DNA from: Candidatus Amarobacter glycogenicus
Lineage (GTDB): Bacteria > Chloroflexota > Dehalococcoidia > Tepidiformales > Tepidiformaceae
NCBI GenBank assembly: GCA_016719395.1
Contig: JADJZF010000001.1
Coordinates: forward strand, 372,001 to 436,000
DNA: 64,000 bases
Direction: 5' to 3'
The notes beneath the pieces are model-generated. The model was not told the DNA's origin and made no database searches. It saw nothing but the letters and a program-made list of their open reading frames with translations. Both the position numbers and the translations under genes were made by a program. Shown piece by piece: positions 8,000 to 17,040 of the stretch. The first letter of the stretch is position 1. Each line of letters begins with the position of its first letter.

Positions 8000-9289
8000 A
8001 TGACTTCCGCCCCGGTCATCCGCGAGCCCCTCGCGGCCCGCTTCCTTCCCCGGAAATGGTTCTATGGCTGGTACATCGCCATCGCCTGTGCCTGCCTGAT
8101 GTTCGTGGGTGTGGGCGTGGGCTACTACGGCCTGCCTATCTTTCTTAAGCCACTGAAGGAAGAACACGGGTGGAGCACCACCCAGGTCAGCTGGGCGCCG
8201 GCCATCTACTTCTTTGTCTCCGGCCTCGCCTCTGCCGTTGTCGGCCCCTACATCGACCGGTACGGACCGACGCGGTTCATGCTCATCGGCACTGTCGTCA
8301 ACGGGATCAGCGCGGCATTCATCGGCCTTGTCGACCAGCTCTGGCAGCTGTACTTCGTGTATTTCGTCTTCGCACTCGCTTTCGGCACGTCGAGCAGCAT
8401 CGCGGTGAACGCGATCATGACGCGCTGGTTCGTGCGAAAACGTGCGCTGGCGATGAGCATCTCGTCCACCGGCGTGTCGCTCGGCGGCGTCATCCTCGCG
8501 CCGGTCGCAAGTGCGCTCGTCGAGTCAGGTGGGCTGGCACTCGCCACGCCGATCCTCGGCGCCCTCGTGCTCATCGTCGCACTGCCGGTCATCCTGGCGC
8601 TGGTTGCCTGGGAGCCGGCGCAGATGGGCCTTCATCCCGACGGTGACTCAGCGGACGCCATCCAGACGGCTGCCGCGACGCCCGCCATGGCCGCCCAGTA
8701 CCGCCTCTGGACGCGCCCAGAGGCGATGAAGACGGTCGGCTTCTGGGCGATCCTGATCGCCTTTCTGCTCGTCCTCGTCGCACAGACGGGCTACATCATC
8801 CATCAGGTGAACTTCCTCGAAGAGCGGCTTGGGTCGCGCAGCGAGGCGGCCTTCACCATTAGTGTCACCGCCTTCGGCAGCATCATCGCTCGCCTCGTGG
8901 TCGGCATTTTCGCGGATGGCGTCGACCGCCGCATGCTCACAGTGGTCCTCTTCGTTGTCCAGGCGACGGCCGTCTTGCTGATCGTCCACATCGAAAACGT
9001 CGCCGCCACCTGGGCGCTGACGCTCGTCTTCGGCCTGACCATCGGCAACATCTACATGATGCAGTCCCTGCTTGTCGGCGAACTGTTCGGGATGGTCTCG
9101 TTCGGCGCCGTGTTCGGGCTCATCTCGTTCGCCGGCCAGGCCGGTAGCGGCATCGGTCCCATCGGCGTCGGCTTCCTGGAAGACCAGACCGGCGGTTACA
9201 CCATCCCGTTCACCGTAACGGCCGTTGTCACCTACCTCGCCGCCGTGGCGGTGCTGTTCGCTCGTCCAGCCCGGGAGGCCGGCGCTTGA
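8000..9289 (+). CDS. MFS transporter, monocarboxylate/oxalate-formate type
   Basis: A 429-residue protein with about twelve hydrophobic segments and a charged central loop (EPAQMGLHPDGDSADAIQ). The first helix opens with KWFYGWYIAIACACLMFVGV and continues into YYGLPIFLKPL, typical of the MCT/OxlT branch of the major facilitator superfamily, which exports or exchanges small carboxylates. The second transmembrane loop has the MFS-like GPYIDRYGPTRFM motif. It lies 48 bases after the crotonase gene, and a role in carboxylate uptake linked to that enzyme is a guess. The 3' end converges on the chorismate mutase gene 46 bases away. Confidence 0.9.
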   Translation: MTSAPVIREPLAARFLPRKWFYGWYIAIACACLMFVGVGVGYYGLPIFLKPLKEEHGWSTTQVSWAPAIYFFVSGLASAVVGPYIDRYGPTRFMLIGTVVNGISAAFIGLVDQLWQLYFVYFVFALAFGTSSSIAVNAIMTRWFVRKRALAMSISSTGVSLGGVILAPVASALVESGGLALATPILGALVLIVALPVILALVAWEPAQMGLHPDGDSADAIQTAAATPAMAAQYRLWTRPEAMKTVGFWAILIAFLLVLVAQTGYIIHQVNFLEERLGSRSEAAFTISVTAFGSIIARLVVGIFADGVDRRMLTVVLFVVQATAVLLIVHIENVAATWALTLVFGLTIGNIYMMQSLLVGELFGMVSFGAVFGLISFAGQAGSGIGPIGVGFLEDQTGGYTIPFTVTAVVTYLAAVAVLFARPAREAGA

Positions 9290-9335
9290 GCCGCGAGACC
9301 CCCGGATGGTGCGCCCGCCGGCCGACAGTAAGCCG

Positions 9336-9614
9336 TTACCCCTCCAGCATCGCGCCTTCGGCCGTCGTGCTCTCGGCAATCACTGCCTCGAAGAGCCGCC
9401 TGATGGCGTCGCCATCCAGCGGACCATGATTGTGGGCGATCGCCTGCCGGATGATGGCGGCCTCCCGTTCAGGAACTTCAATCGGCAAGCCCAGGCGCCG
9501 CTTCTCGAGGCCGATTTCGATCGCGTAGTGGGCGCGTTCGTTGAAGAGGCGTAGCAGATCCTCATCCACGCGGTCGATTTCGTTGCGCCAGTGCTCGATC
9601 TTCTTCGACGGCAT
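9336..9614 (-). CDS. Chorismate mutase, AroQ class
   Basis: A small all-helical protein of 92 residues that converts chorismate to prephenate for Phe/Tyr synthesis. The first helix (IEHWRNEIDRVDEDLLRLFNERA) and the following EKRRLGLPIEVPEREAAII fit the AroQ_gamma/AroQ_f pattern, with Arg10, Arg27, Lys38, Arg50 and Glu51 in the expected active-site places. It is monofunctional, with no prephenate dehydratase or DAHP synthase domain. ATG 9614 is chosen because AGGTGA lies five bases upstream. The GTG at 9623 overlaps that ribosome site and is rejected. No other aromatic pathway gene is next to it; it diverges from the amidohydrolase gene. Confidence 0.9.
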   Translation of the reverse strand: MPSKKIEHWRNEIDRVDEDLLRLFNERAHYAIEIGLEKRRLGLPIEVPEREAAIIRQAIAHNHGPLDGDAIRRLFEAVIAESTTAEGAMLEG

Positions 9615-9737
9615 CGTTGTCACCTATCGAGGATAGCAAACGCGCGGCTTCTCGCCGCAGGGCCAATCGGGGGTTGACGAAGTGCCCGGCTGGCCGGGAT
9701 TCTTCGTGCCCGGCGCCGTCCCGCCGAAGGAGCTCCC

Positions 9738-11372
9738 GTGGCGTCACCTGCTGACCGCATCTTCCATAACGGCCCGATCCTGACGATGGAAGAGGACATG
9801 CCTCGTGCCGAGGCCGTCGCTGTCTCCGGAGGGAGGATCGCCGCCGCCGGCACTGCCGCCGAAGTCTTCGCCCTGCGCGGCCCAGCAACCGAGGTCACCG
9901 ACCTCGCCGGGCGAGCACTGCTTCCCGGGTTCGTCGACGGTCACGGCCACCTCGCCAAGGTCGCCGACAGCCTGCACTCGGCGAACCTCGCCGGCCCGCC
10001 GGTCGGGGAGGTCGTCGACATCCCATCCCTCCTGGATACGCTTCGGGCGTTCATTCGCGGGCGGAGGATCCCACCCGGCGGCTGGGTGCGCGGGCGAGGT
10101 TACGACCCTGCGTTCCTCGCCGAGGGCCGGCACCCCACGCGGGACGACCTGGACCGGGTCTCGCGAGAGCACCCCATCCACCTCACCCACGTCTCCGGGC
10201 ACCTGGTATCCGCGAACAGCCTCGCCCTCGCACTGGCCGGCATCGGCGCGGACTCAGCCGACCCACCGGGCGGTATCATTCGCCGGGCGGACGGCACGAA
10301 CGAGCCCAACGGTGTGCTCGAAGAGAACGCCATGGCAGCGTTCTCAACCGGCGTCATCCCAATGCCTTCCAGCGAAGACCAGCTGGCAGCGCTCGAAGAA
10401 GCTCAGCGCATCTACGCCTCCCAGGGCATCACCACCGCCCAGGAAGGTGCGATGTTCCCCGCAGAACAGGCGCTCCTCCAGGAGGCCGCCGCCGCAGGGC
10501 GGCTGCGCATCGATGTCGCGGGGTACGCGTTCTGGGCACAGGCGGGCGTAATGCTCTCCGGGGCACCGGCCGGCGCCTACCAGGGCCGCTTCAGGAATGC
10601 CGGTCTGAAGCTCATGCTCGACGGCTCTCCCCAGGGCGGGACTGCCTGGTTCACGAAGCCGTATCACACCACGCCGGAGGGACAGCTGCCGGACTATCGC
10701 GGCTACCCGGCGATGCCGGATGAGCGTGCCAATGCCGTCGTGGAAGAAGCGTTCGCGAACGGCTGGCAGGTGCTTTCGCACTGCAACGGCGATGCCGCCG
10801 CCGACCAATTCATCGCAGCGGTGGAGCGAGCCGCTGCCATCCACCCGTCAACGGACCGCCGACCCGTGATGGTCCATGCCCAGACGGTCCGCGAGGACCA
10901 GCTCGACCGCATGGCCACGCTTGGCATCCTTCCGTCGTTCTTCGCCTCGCACGTCTACTACTGGGGCGACTATCACCGCGATGTGGTCATGGGTCCGGAG
11001 CGGGCCGCGCGCATCAGCCCTATGCGTTCTGCCCGGCGTCGCGGTCTGCGCTTCAACATCCACAACGACTCGCCGGTTGTCCCGCCCGATATCCTGCGCC
11101 TGGTCTGGAGTGCCGCCGCCCGGCGGACCCGCTCAGGCGAGCTGCTCGGACCAGACCAGGCGGTGACGGTCGAGGAGGCATTGCGCGCGGTCACCCTCGA
11201 CGCTGCCTTTGCGCACTTCGAAGACCGGGAGAAAGGTTCGCTTGCGCCCGGCAAGCTCGCGGACCTGGTCATCCTCAGCGACGACCCCACAGAAGTCTCG
11301 CTTGAAGACATCCAATCCATCCGCGTCGAAGCGACGCTGAAAGACGGCAGCCTCATCTACGGGGACTTCTGA
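9738..11372 (+). CDS. Amidohydrolase family protein, YtcJ-like
   Basis: A 544-residue metal-dependent hydrolase of the amidohydrolase superfamily, YtcJ/N-substituted formamide deformylase branch. The composite beta-sandwich start (IFHNGPILTMEEDMPRAEAV) leads into the metal site GFVDGHGHL (His69, His71). Later elements are LKLMLDGSPQGGTAWFTKPY, SHCNGDAAADQF, the MVHAQTV histidine and HNDSPVVPP. It closes with FAHFEDREKGSLAPGKLADL, the usual C-terminal sandwich motif. GTG 9738 has AAGGAG seven bases upstream. No signal peptide, so cytoplasmic. The physiological substrate of most YtcJ relatives is unknown. Confidence 0.9.
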   Translation: MASPADRIFHNGPILTMEEDMPRAEAVAVSGGRIAAAGTAAEVFALRGPATEVTDLAGRALLPGFVDGHGHLAKVADSLHSANLAGPPVGEVVDIPSLLDTLRAFIRGRRIPPGGWVRGRGYDPAFLAEGRHPTRDDLDRVSREHPIHLTHVSGHLVSANSLALALAGIGADSADPPGGIIRRADGTNEPNGVLEENAMAAFSTGVIPMPSSEDQLAALEEAQRIYASQGITTAQEGAMFPAEQALLQEAAAAGRLRIDVAGYAFWAQAGVMLSGAPAGAYQGRFRNAGLKLMLDGSPQGGTAWFTKPYHTTPEGQLPDYRGYPAMPDERANAVVEEAFANGWQVLSHCNGDAAADQFIAAVERAAAIHPSTDRRPVMVHAQTVREDQLDRMATLGILPSFFASHVYYWGDYHRDVVMGPERAARISPMRSARRRGLRFNIHNDSPVVPPDILRLVWSAAARRTRSGELLGPDQAVTVEEALRAVTLDAAFAHFEDREKGSLAPGKLADLVILSDDPTEVSLEDIQSIRVEATLKDGSLIYGDF

Positions 11373-11394
11373 GGCGCCTCGCTATGGAATCCTG

Positions 11395-11409
11395 TCCAGA
11401 CAGTCTGGA
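11395..11409. terminator. Short inverted repeat between convergent genes
   Basis: TCCAGA (11395-11400), loop CAG, TCTGGA (11404-11409). It lies between the convergent stops of the amidohydrolase and P450 number 1. The stem is only six pairs and no T-run follows, so a terminator role is weak. Confidence 0.25.
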
Positions 11410-11425
11410 GACGTGCAGGAAGGGT

Positions 11426-12708
11426 CTAGTTCTCCGGCGTAAACCGCACGGGCAGATGCTTGATCCCGCCGATGAAGTTCGAGCGAAGGCGCTGCACGGG
11501 TCCGGCCAGCTCGATATCCGGAAAGCGCCGGAACAGCTCTTCGTACAGGACCCGGAGTTCGAGCTTGGCAAATCCAGCTCCCAGGCAGAAGTGCTCCCCG
11601 ATGCCGAATGCCAGGTGGTCGTTCGGCGAACGGGTGATGTTGAACACATCGCCGTCGGGGAACACCGTCTCGTCCCGGTTCACGGAGGGATACCACATCA
11701 CGACGCGTTCGCCCTTCTTGACGGCCTGGTGCGCGATCTGCGTGTCTTCCAGCGCATAACGCGCCATGTGCATGACCGGCGACACCCAGCGCAGGATCTC
11801 CTCGATCGCCCCGGGCAAGAGGGACATGTCGTTCAGCAGCCGCTGCTTTTCCGAAGGGTGCTCGCAGAGCGAGAGGAGCCCGCCGGACATGCCGTTCCGG
11901 GTCGTCTCGTTGCCCGCGAGAATGAGCAGGAAGCAGAACCAGAGGATGTCCTCGTCACTCAGCCGTTCCCCTCGATTTCGGAATCGCAGAGGATGCTGAT
12001 CATGTCGTCGCTGGGGCTGATGCGGCGGGACTGGAGGGCCTGGGCGTAGTACCCGAACATCTCCATCGTGCCCATGTTCCCGGTAATCCGGGCGGCATCC
12101 TGGGTGCCGCGAAGCTCTTCCGGCACGTCGGTCTGGTACTCGGGGTCTCCGGGGCCAAGCACTTTGTTGGTCAACCTGAACATGGTCGGCCAGTCCTCTT
12201 CCGGCACGCCAAGCATCTTGCAGATGACAGCGAGCGGGATGTTGCAGGCGACATCGATAACGAAGTCGCTCTCGCCCTTCTTTGCGATCTGGTCGAGGAG
12301 CGTATTCGTCGTTTCGCGGATCTTCGGCTCCCAGAGTGCGACCGCGCGGGGGGTGAACGCCTTATTGACGAGCCGCCGCATTTTCACGTGCCGCGGCGGG
12401 TCCATCGTGATGAGCATTTTGCCGTTGCCGGTGGCGGCTGCCGTCGCATCCTCTTCGTTCACTGCCTCGAAAGCGACGATGCCGCGCTCCGAGGAAAAAA
12501 TCTGGGGGTTGCGTGAAACCTGGAGAACGTCCGCGTAGCGGACGATGTTCCACCAGCCTTTGGCGATCTCGTTACCGGAGTTCCAGCTGATCGGGTTCTC
12601 GCGGCGCAGGATCTTGAACGCCTCGTGCGAGCGGCCCGACTCGAAAAGCAGTTCGTCGCCGAGATTAATCGTCTCGAGCGAAAGCGGAGCAGAAGCGTCG
12701 GTGGTCAT
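11426..12708 (-). pseudogene. Cytochrome P450 (number 1), interrupted by a -1 frameshift
   Basis: Two frames together encode one complete bacterial P450 of about 427 residues. The N-terminal part (12708 to about 11968) shows RENPISWNS, ITMDPPRHVKMRRLVNKAFT (C-helix) and a stop after DSEIEG. The C-terminal part carries the I-helix AGNETTRN, the K-helix EEILRWVSP and the heme loop FGIGEHFCLGAGFAK, with the Cys codon at 11585-11587. The break is at a four-G run (CCCC 11968-11971 on the plus strand): one more G restores SEIEGERLSDED, matching the paralog at 17041. The sequence style resembles the CYP125/CYP142/CYP124 group (sterol or lipid chain hydroxylases), moderate confidence. A sequencing error is more likely than decay because every other motif is intact. 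Confidence 0.85.
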
Positions 12709-12745
12709 GGCCGGCCTCCTAAAGCGACATTGGATTGGGGCATTT

Positions 12746-12755
12746 ACCGCACGGT
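12746..12755. promoter_or_regulatory. Candidate operator ACCG-CA-CGGT upstream of P450 number 1
   Basis: The palindrome ACCGCACGGT sits 38 bases upstream of the P450 start, in the divergent spacer with moxR. A wider TTACCG (12744-12749) / CGGTAA (12766-12771) pair overlaps it. The same ACCG-NN-CGGT core occurs in the promoter of the ferredoxin-P450 number 2 unit. TetR-family repressors often bind such sites; no regulator gene is in the window. Confidence 0.4.
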
Positions 12756-12925
12756 CGATAGAGTACGGTAAGGTACGCCATCAGCGCCACCCCGGTGTTC
12801 AACAAAGGCACACCTTTCTTCACAGGCTGGGCCCGCGTAAAGCGCTTCCAATAATTTACCTTCGCTTGGGCCCGCTTCGGGCACGTTTGTGCTGTCATCC
12901 CTCCCTTCCCGAAAGAGGCCCCACT

Positions 12926-13942
12926 TTGGAGCAGAACCAGACTCCCGCCGGAACTGACGTTACCGATGCCCGCGCCACCCTCGAGGCCGCGATGTTCGAA
13001 ATCAAGCGAGTGATCGTCGGTCAAGAGGCGATGCTCGAGCGTGTCTTCGTCGCCCTCCTCTCCAGCGGTCACCTCCTCATCGAGGGCGTACCCGGGCTCG
13101 CCAAGACGCTCACCGTCAAGACGATCGCCGATGTCCTCGGCGGCAGCTTCCAGCGCGTTCAGTTCACCCCGGACCTCGTCCCGGCCGACCTCGTAGGCAC
13201 CCGCATCTACCGCCCGGATCACGGCACCTTCGAGACCGAACGCGGCCCCGTGTTCTGCAATCTCCTCCTCGCGGACGAGATCAACAGGGCCCCCGCGAAG
13301 GTCCAATCTGCCCTTCTCGAAGTCATGCAGGAACGCCAGGTCACCATCGGGCTCCAGACTTTCCCCGTGCCAAATCCCTTCCTCGTCATGGCGACGCAAA
13401 ACCCCATTGAGTCCGAGGGCACCTATCCGCTCCCCGAAGCCCAGGTCGACCGGTTCATGATGAAGGTTCTGGTCGACTACCCCATCCCGGCAGAAGAGAT
13501 GGTCGTGGTGCAGCGGTCGCTGCAGCGCCCCGCCGAAGTGAACCAGGTGCTGCCAATCGAAGAACTCGAGCGGTTCCAGCGGCTCGCCGCCGATCTCTAC
13601 GTCGACCGTGCCGTCGCCGAGTATGCAATCGCGCTCGCGAATTCGACTCGCCACCCGGCGAAGTACGGCATCGCCCAGCACGCCCCGCACATCGCGTTCG
13701 GATCGAGCCCCCGCGGCAGCATCAACCTCGTCCATGCCGGACGGGCACTGGCCCTCCTCCGCGGCCGCCGCTACGTCCTCCCATCCGATGTCTACGACCT
13801 GGCGAAAGACGTGCTTCGGCATCGGCTCGTGCTGACCTACCAGGCGCTTGCCGACGGTGTGACGTCGGACCTCATCCTCGAGGCAGCCCTCAAAGCGGTC
13901 CCCCAGCCGCGGATCGAACTGGCCCAGGAGTTGAGCGCGTGA
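12926..13942 (+). CDS. MoxR-family AAA+ ATPase
   Basis: A 338-residue AAA+ chaperone-like ATPase. Walker A is GVPGLAKT (about 54-61), Walker B is LLLADEINRAPAKVQSALLE, sensor 1 is FLVMATQNPIE, followed by EGTYPLPEAQVDRFMMKV, which is diagnostic of MoxR. A lid domain with SSPRGSINLVHAGRALALL follows. MoxR proteins act with DUF58 and VWA proteins, mostly in maturation of metalloproteins or surface complexes and in stress tolerance. TTG 12926 is the chosen start because GAAAGAGG lies at 12911-12918. An upstream in-frame extension reads through the divergent promoter region and has no family similarity. The gene overlaps the DUF58 gene by four bases. Confidence 0.92.
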   Translation: MEQNQTPAGTDVTDARATLEAAMFEIKRVIVGQEAMLERVFVALLSSGHLLIEGVPGLAKTLTVKTIADVLGGSFQRVQFTPDLVPADLVGTRIYRPDHGTFETERGPVFCNLLLADEINRAPAKVQSALLEVMQERQVTIGLQTFPVPNPFLVMATQNPIESEGTYPLPEAQVDRFMMKVLVDYPIPAEEMVVVQRSLQRPAEVNQVLPIEELERFQRLAADLYVDRAVAEYAIALANSTRHPAKYGIAQHAPHIAFGSSPRGSINLVHAGRALALLRGRRYVLPSDVYDLAKDVLRHRLVLTYQALADGVTSDLILEAALKAVPQPRIELAQELSA

Positions 13943-14868
13943 GCACTCCAACGCTCCGTCTCGTGCGGACCGCGGATAAGCCCGGACCCGGGCCCATGCC
14001 GGATGCCATTCTCCGGGCGCTCGATATCACCATCGGGCGCCGCATGAATGGCATGCTCTCCGGCGACTATCGCTCGAAGGCACTCGGCCTGGGTACCGAA
14101 CTCGCGCAGGTACGCGAATACCAGCCCGGCGACGACGTCCGCCAGATCGACTGGAATGTCACAGCCCGGACTACCGTCCCGCATGTTCGCGTCCAGGTCG
14201 CCGACCGGGTGCTCACCACCTGGCTGATGCTCGACACATCGCCTTCGATGGGGTTCGGTACCGCCGACCGCCGGAAGTACGATGTCGCCGAAGGCGTCGC
14301 CGTCGCCGTCGGCCAGGTTGCGACGCGCCACGGAAACGCCCTTGGCCTGTTGAGTTTCGGCGATGAACACGCCCGAATGATCCCGCCCGGACAGGGCCGC
14401 AAGGGCATGCTCGGACTGCTCACCCTGCTCCGCGAGGAGCCTCCGGCTGAAGGAGGCGGAGCAACCTCCCTCGGCTCGGCCATCCAGTCGCTCAACCGGA
14501 TGGCGCGGCGTTCGCGACTGGTTGTTATCGTCTCGGACTTCCGCGGCCCGCGAGACTGGTCGAGTGCCCTCGTCGAGCTCGCGGGCCGTCACTCGGTCAT
14601 CGCCGTCGAGATCCAGGACCCTCGCGAACAGGAAATCCCCGACGTCGGCGAACTCTGGTTGGTCGATCCGGAAACCGGTCGCCAGCTGCGCGTGGATACG
14701 CGTTCGAAGAAGTTGCGAGAGCGGTTCGCGAACGCCGCGGCCCAGGACCGTGCGGAGGTGGCCGGGATGCTCGCCCGGGCCGGCGCACAACACGTTGTCC
14801 TCTCCACGCGCGGCGACTGGTTGCGCACGCTTGCCGGCTTTCTCAACGCGAAAGGAACTGCCCGATGA
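13939..14868 (+). CDS. DUF58 domain protein of a MoxR operon
   Basis: A 309-residue protein with the DUF58 signature VREYQPGDDVRQIDWNVTART (first 20 residues VREYQPGDDVRQIDWNVTAR) followed by a degenerate von Willebrand A-like fold (WLMLDTSPSMGFG, VVIVSDFRGPRDW). DUF58 proteins are partners of MoxR ATPases and are thought to present substrates. It starts at GTG 13939, overlapping the moxR stop by four bases, and overlaps the next gene by four bases as well, so the three genes form a translationally coupled operon. Unlike many DUF58 proteins it has no clear N-terminal membrane helices. Confidence 0.9.
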   Translation: MSTPTLRLVRTADKPGPGPMPDAILRALDITIGRRMNGMLSGDYRSKALGLGTELAQVREYQPGDDVRQIDWNVTARTTVPHVRVQVADRVLTTWLMLDTSPSMGFGTADRRKYDVAEGVAVAVGQVATRHGNALGLLSFGDEHARMIPPGQGRKGMLGLLTLLREEPPAEGGGATSLGSAIQSLNRMARRSRLVVIVSDFRGPRDWSSALVELAGRHSVIAVEIQDPREQEIPDVGELWLVDPETGRQLRVDTRSKKLRERFANAAAQDRAEVAGMLARAGAQHVVLSTRGDWLRTLAGFLNAKGTAR

Positions 14869-15869
14869 GCTTCGCCTGGCCCCTCGCCCTGCTCTCCCTC
14901 TGGCTCGTGCCCCTGGCAGTTGCGCTCTATGTCCTGGCGCAATACCGGCGGCCGAAGTACGCCGCCCGCTTCACGAACCTGGACCTGCTCGCCAACGTCG
15001 TCGAAAAGACACCGGGCTGGCGGCGCCACATCCCCGCTGTGCTCGGGCTGCTCGCCCTGGCGACCTTGCTCACCTCGCTCGCCAGGCCCGAACTCGAACA
15101 CAAGGTGCCGAAAGAAGAAGCCACGGTCGTCCTCGTCACCGATATCTCCGGGTCGATGACCGCGACCGATATCGAGCCCACCAGGATGGCCGCGGCCCAG
15201 GAAGCGGCCCATACCATGGTGGACGAACTCCCCGAGGGCTTTCGCATAGCCCTCGTCACTTTCTCCGCCGGCGTCCGGACGGTCGTCGCACCGACAACGG
15301 AAAAGGCCGTCGTCGAAGCGGCCATCGATGCCCTCAAGCCCCTCGGTGGCACCGCCATGGGCGACGGTATCGTCGAAGGTATCGCCGCCTCCCAACTCGA
15401 TCCGGAAGCCATCGCCGCCACTCCGTCCTCAAAGGGTGGCCTTGACGGCGGACAGTCGGAGGATTCGCCGGTGATCATGATCCTGCTCTCCGACGGCGCG
15501 AACACCCTGGGCCAGACGGACCCCATCGACGCCGCGCAGCAGGCGAAGGAACTCGGCATCCCTATCTTCGCCATCGCTCTCGGCACGCAAGATGGCGTGG
15601 CCGTCGTCACTGATAGCCAGGGTCGACAGCGTTCCATCAACGTTCCCCCCGACGAGGACACCTTGCAGGAGATCGCAGCCACGACCGGCGGTAAGTTCTT
15701 CTCCGCCCCGTCCGCCGACGATCTCGAGTCCATCTACGAGGACCTCGGTTCCAGGATCGGCTACGACATCGAGACAACGGAGATCACAGTTGGCTTCGCC
15801 GCCGCGGCCGCCATCCTCGTCCTCGGCGCGGGTGGGCTGAGCCTGCTCTGGTTCAACCGCTTCCCGTAG
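14865..15869 (+). CDS. BatA-like von Willebrand factor A membrane protein
   Basis: A 334-residue protein with a BatA-type N-terminus: two hydrophobic segments (about 4-24 and 55-72) around a cytoplasmic RRPKYAARFTNLDLL stretch. A VWA domain follows with a complete metal-ion site: DISGS at 93-97, GGTAMGDG and LLSDGAN. A third hydrophobic segment near the C-terminus (GFAAAAAILVLGAGGLSLLW) anchors it. The VWA domain thus faces one side of the membrane and is tethered at both ends. It is the third gene of the MoxR-DUF58-VWA operon and starts in an ATGA overlap. A terminator hairpin lies 65 bases downstream. Confidence 0.92.
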   Translation: MSFAWPLALLSLWLVPLAVALYVLAQYRRPKYAARFTNLDLLANVVEKTPGWRRHIPAVLGLLALATLLTSLARPELEHKVPKEEATVVLVTDISGSMTATDIEPTRMAAAQEAAHTMVDELPEGFRIALVTFSAGVRTVVAPTTEKAVVEAAIDALKPLGGTAMGDGIVEGIAASQLDPEAIAATPSSKGGLDGGQSEDSPVIMILLSDGANTLGQTDPIDAAQQAKELGIPIFAIALGTQDGVAVVTDSQGRQRSINVPPDEDTLQEIAATTGGKFFSAPSADDLESIYEDLGSRIGYDIETTEITVGFAAAAAILVLGAGGLSLLWFNRFP

Positions 15870-15934
15870 AGGCACTCGCGGGGACCGGCAGGCCGGAGCG
15901 TCTGCGCGACGCCGTCGATGCTGGAAACGCCGAA

Positions 15935-15963
15935 CGCCCTCTCCGTTCTGAACGGAGAGGGCG
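15935..15963. terminator. Bidirectional hairpin terminator
   Basis: A perfect 13-pair stem, CGCCCTCTCCGTT (15935-15947) and its complement (15951-15963), closed by a CTG loop and followed by TCTGTTCTT. It sits between the convergent BatA-like gene and the surface-protein gene and can serve both strands. Confidence 0.8.
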
Positions 15964-15984
15964 TCTGTTCTTGCGAGGGTCGAG

Positions 15985-16974
15985 TTACCGGCGGCGGCGT
16001 GTGGCGAATGCCCCGCCGACCAGCCCGAGGAAGACTGTGCTGGCCCCAACGAGGAGCAGCATCTGGGCCTGCGTTCCGCGGTGCGCGGCGCCCGTGCCGG
16101 CGGCTGGGGGTAACGGCACACCGTCTTCGGTCGAGGTCTGCGGTTGCACCGGCTCCGGCTCCTGCTTCGGCGAGTCCGGCTCGGTCGTCTGCTTGCCGGG
16201 GTTCGTCCCGCCACCGTTACCCGGGTTGTCTGCGGGCTTCGGGGCCGGCGTGGCGGTCTGCTCTTCGATCGGCGTAGCTACGTCGCTCGGCGCCGGCGGC
16301 ACGTCTCCCTTCGGTTCGTCCTTCGGAGCATCCTGTCCCGGCTCCGCGACCGGCGTGACCGTGACCGGCGGCGTCGGGGTGTTGGCCGGGGCCGGCGTGG
16401 CGATCGTGGCTTCCCCGAAGTACACGTCATCGAAGAGAACGACATGAATGCCGGGAATGCTGCTGTTGGACGGGTTCGGGTGCTTCACGGCGGTCGCCCG
16501 CACGCGGACTGAATGGGCGCCGGCCGGCGCGACTTCGTTGAAGCCGAGCGTGATCCAGAGGCCTCGCTGGCCAGCCGTGAACCCGCCGTACTGGAGCCCA
16601 CCGCCGGTCAGGAGGTTGCTTCCGCTGCAATCGTTCGATGCGTAGTAGTGCAGTCCGATGCCTGCCCCGGTGTTAGCCGGCGAGGCTGCTTCCACGAACG
16701 CCTTGGTGCTCACGGTGTACTGCGTCCCGGCCTGGATGCCGCCGACGCAATACCAGCCGCTGTAGTACGAATTGCCCGTGCCCTGGTAGTTGTTGGTCAC
16801 TGCCATGGCGCCGTTCTGCGGCTGCGGGTTGCCCGAGAAGTTGTCCCAGCCGGCCACGCCGTTCGAGAAGTTCCCGTTGGTAATGAGGTTCGGGCCGGCT
16901 GCGGCGGCAACCAGGATGCTGGCCGCGGGGATGGCCGCGGCGGCAGCAAGGACGAGGGCTTTGAAGCGGTTCAT
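15985..16974 (-). CDS. Secreted, C-terminally anchored surface protein with carbohydrate-binding-like domain
   Basis: A 329-residue protein with a signal peptide (MNRFKALVLAAAAAIPAASI, then LVAAAAG). The mature start PNLITNGNFSNGVAGWDNFS is the typical opening of CBM4/9- or DUF642-like galactose-binding-like domains. That beta domain runs to about residue 145, including VRVRATAVKHPNP and HVVLFDDVYFGE. A long Pro/Thr/Glu-rich stalk (about 150-290) follows, then a hydrophobic helix (QMLLLVGASTVFLGLVGGAF) and ATRRRR. This layout is that of wall- or membrane-anchored surface proteins, but no LPxTG is seen before the helix (the nearby text is GTGAAHRG). No sortase is in the window. Ligand unknown. 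Confidence 0.8.
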   Translation of the reverse strand: MNRFKALVLAAAAAIPAASILVAAAAGPNLITNGNFSNGVAGWDNFSGNPQPQNGAMAVTNNYQGTGNSYYSGWYCVGGIQAGTQYTVSTKAFVEAASPANTGAGIGLHYYASNDCSGSNLLTGGGLQYGGFTAGQRGLWITLGFNEVAPAGAHSVRVRATAVKHPNPSNSSIPGIHVVLFDDVYFGEATIATPAPANTPTPPVTVTPVAEPGQDAPKDEPKGDVPPAPSDVATPIEEQTATPAPKPADNPGNGGGTNPGKQTTEPDSPKQEPEPVQPQTSTEDGVPLPPAAGTGAAHRGTQAQMLLLVGASTVFLGLVGGAFATRRRR

Positions 16975-17040
16975 TGGTGTCTAACTCCCGGTGGTTTGGC
17001 AGTTAGACATCTCGCCGCGGGATCTCTTACACGAGATCTC

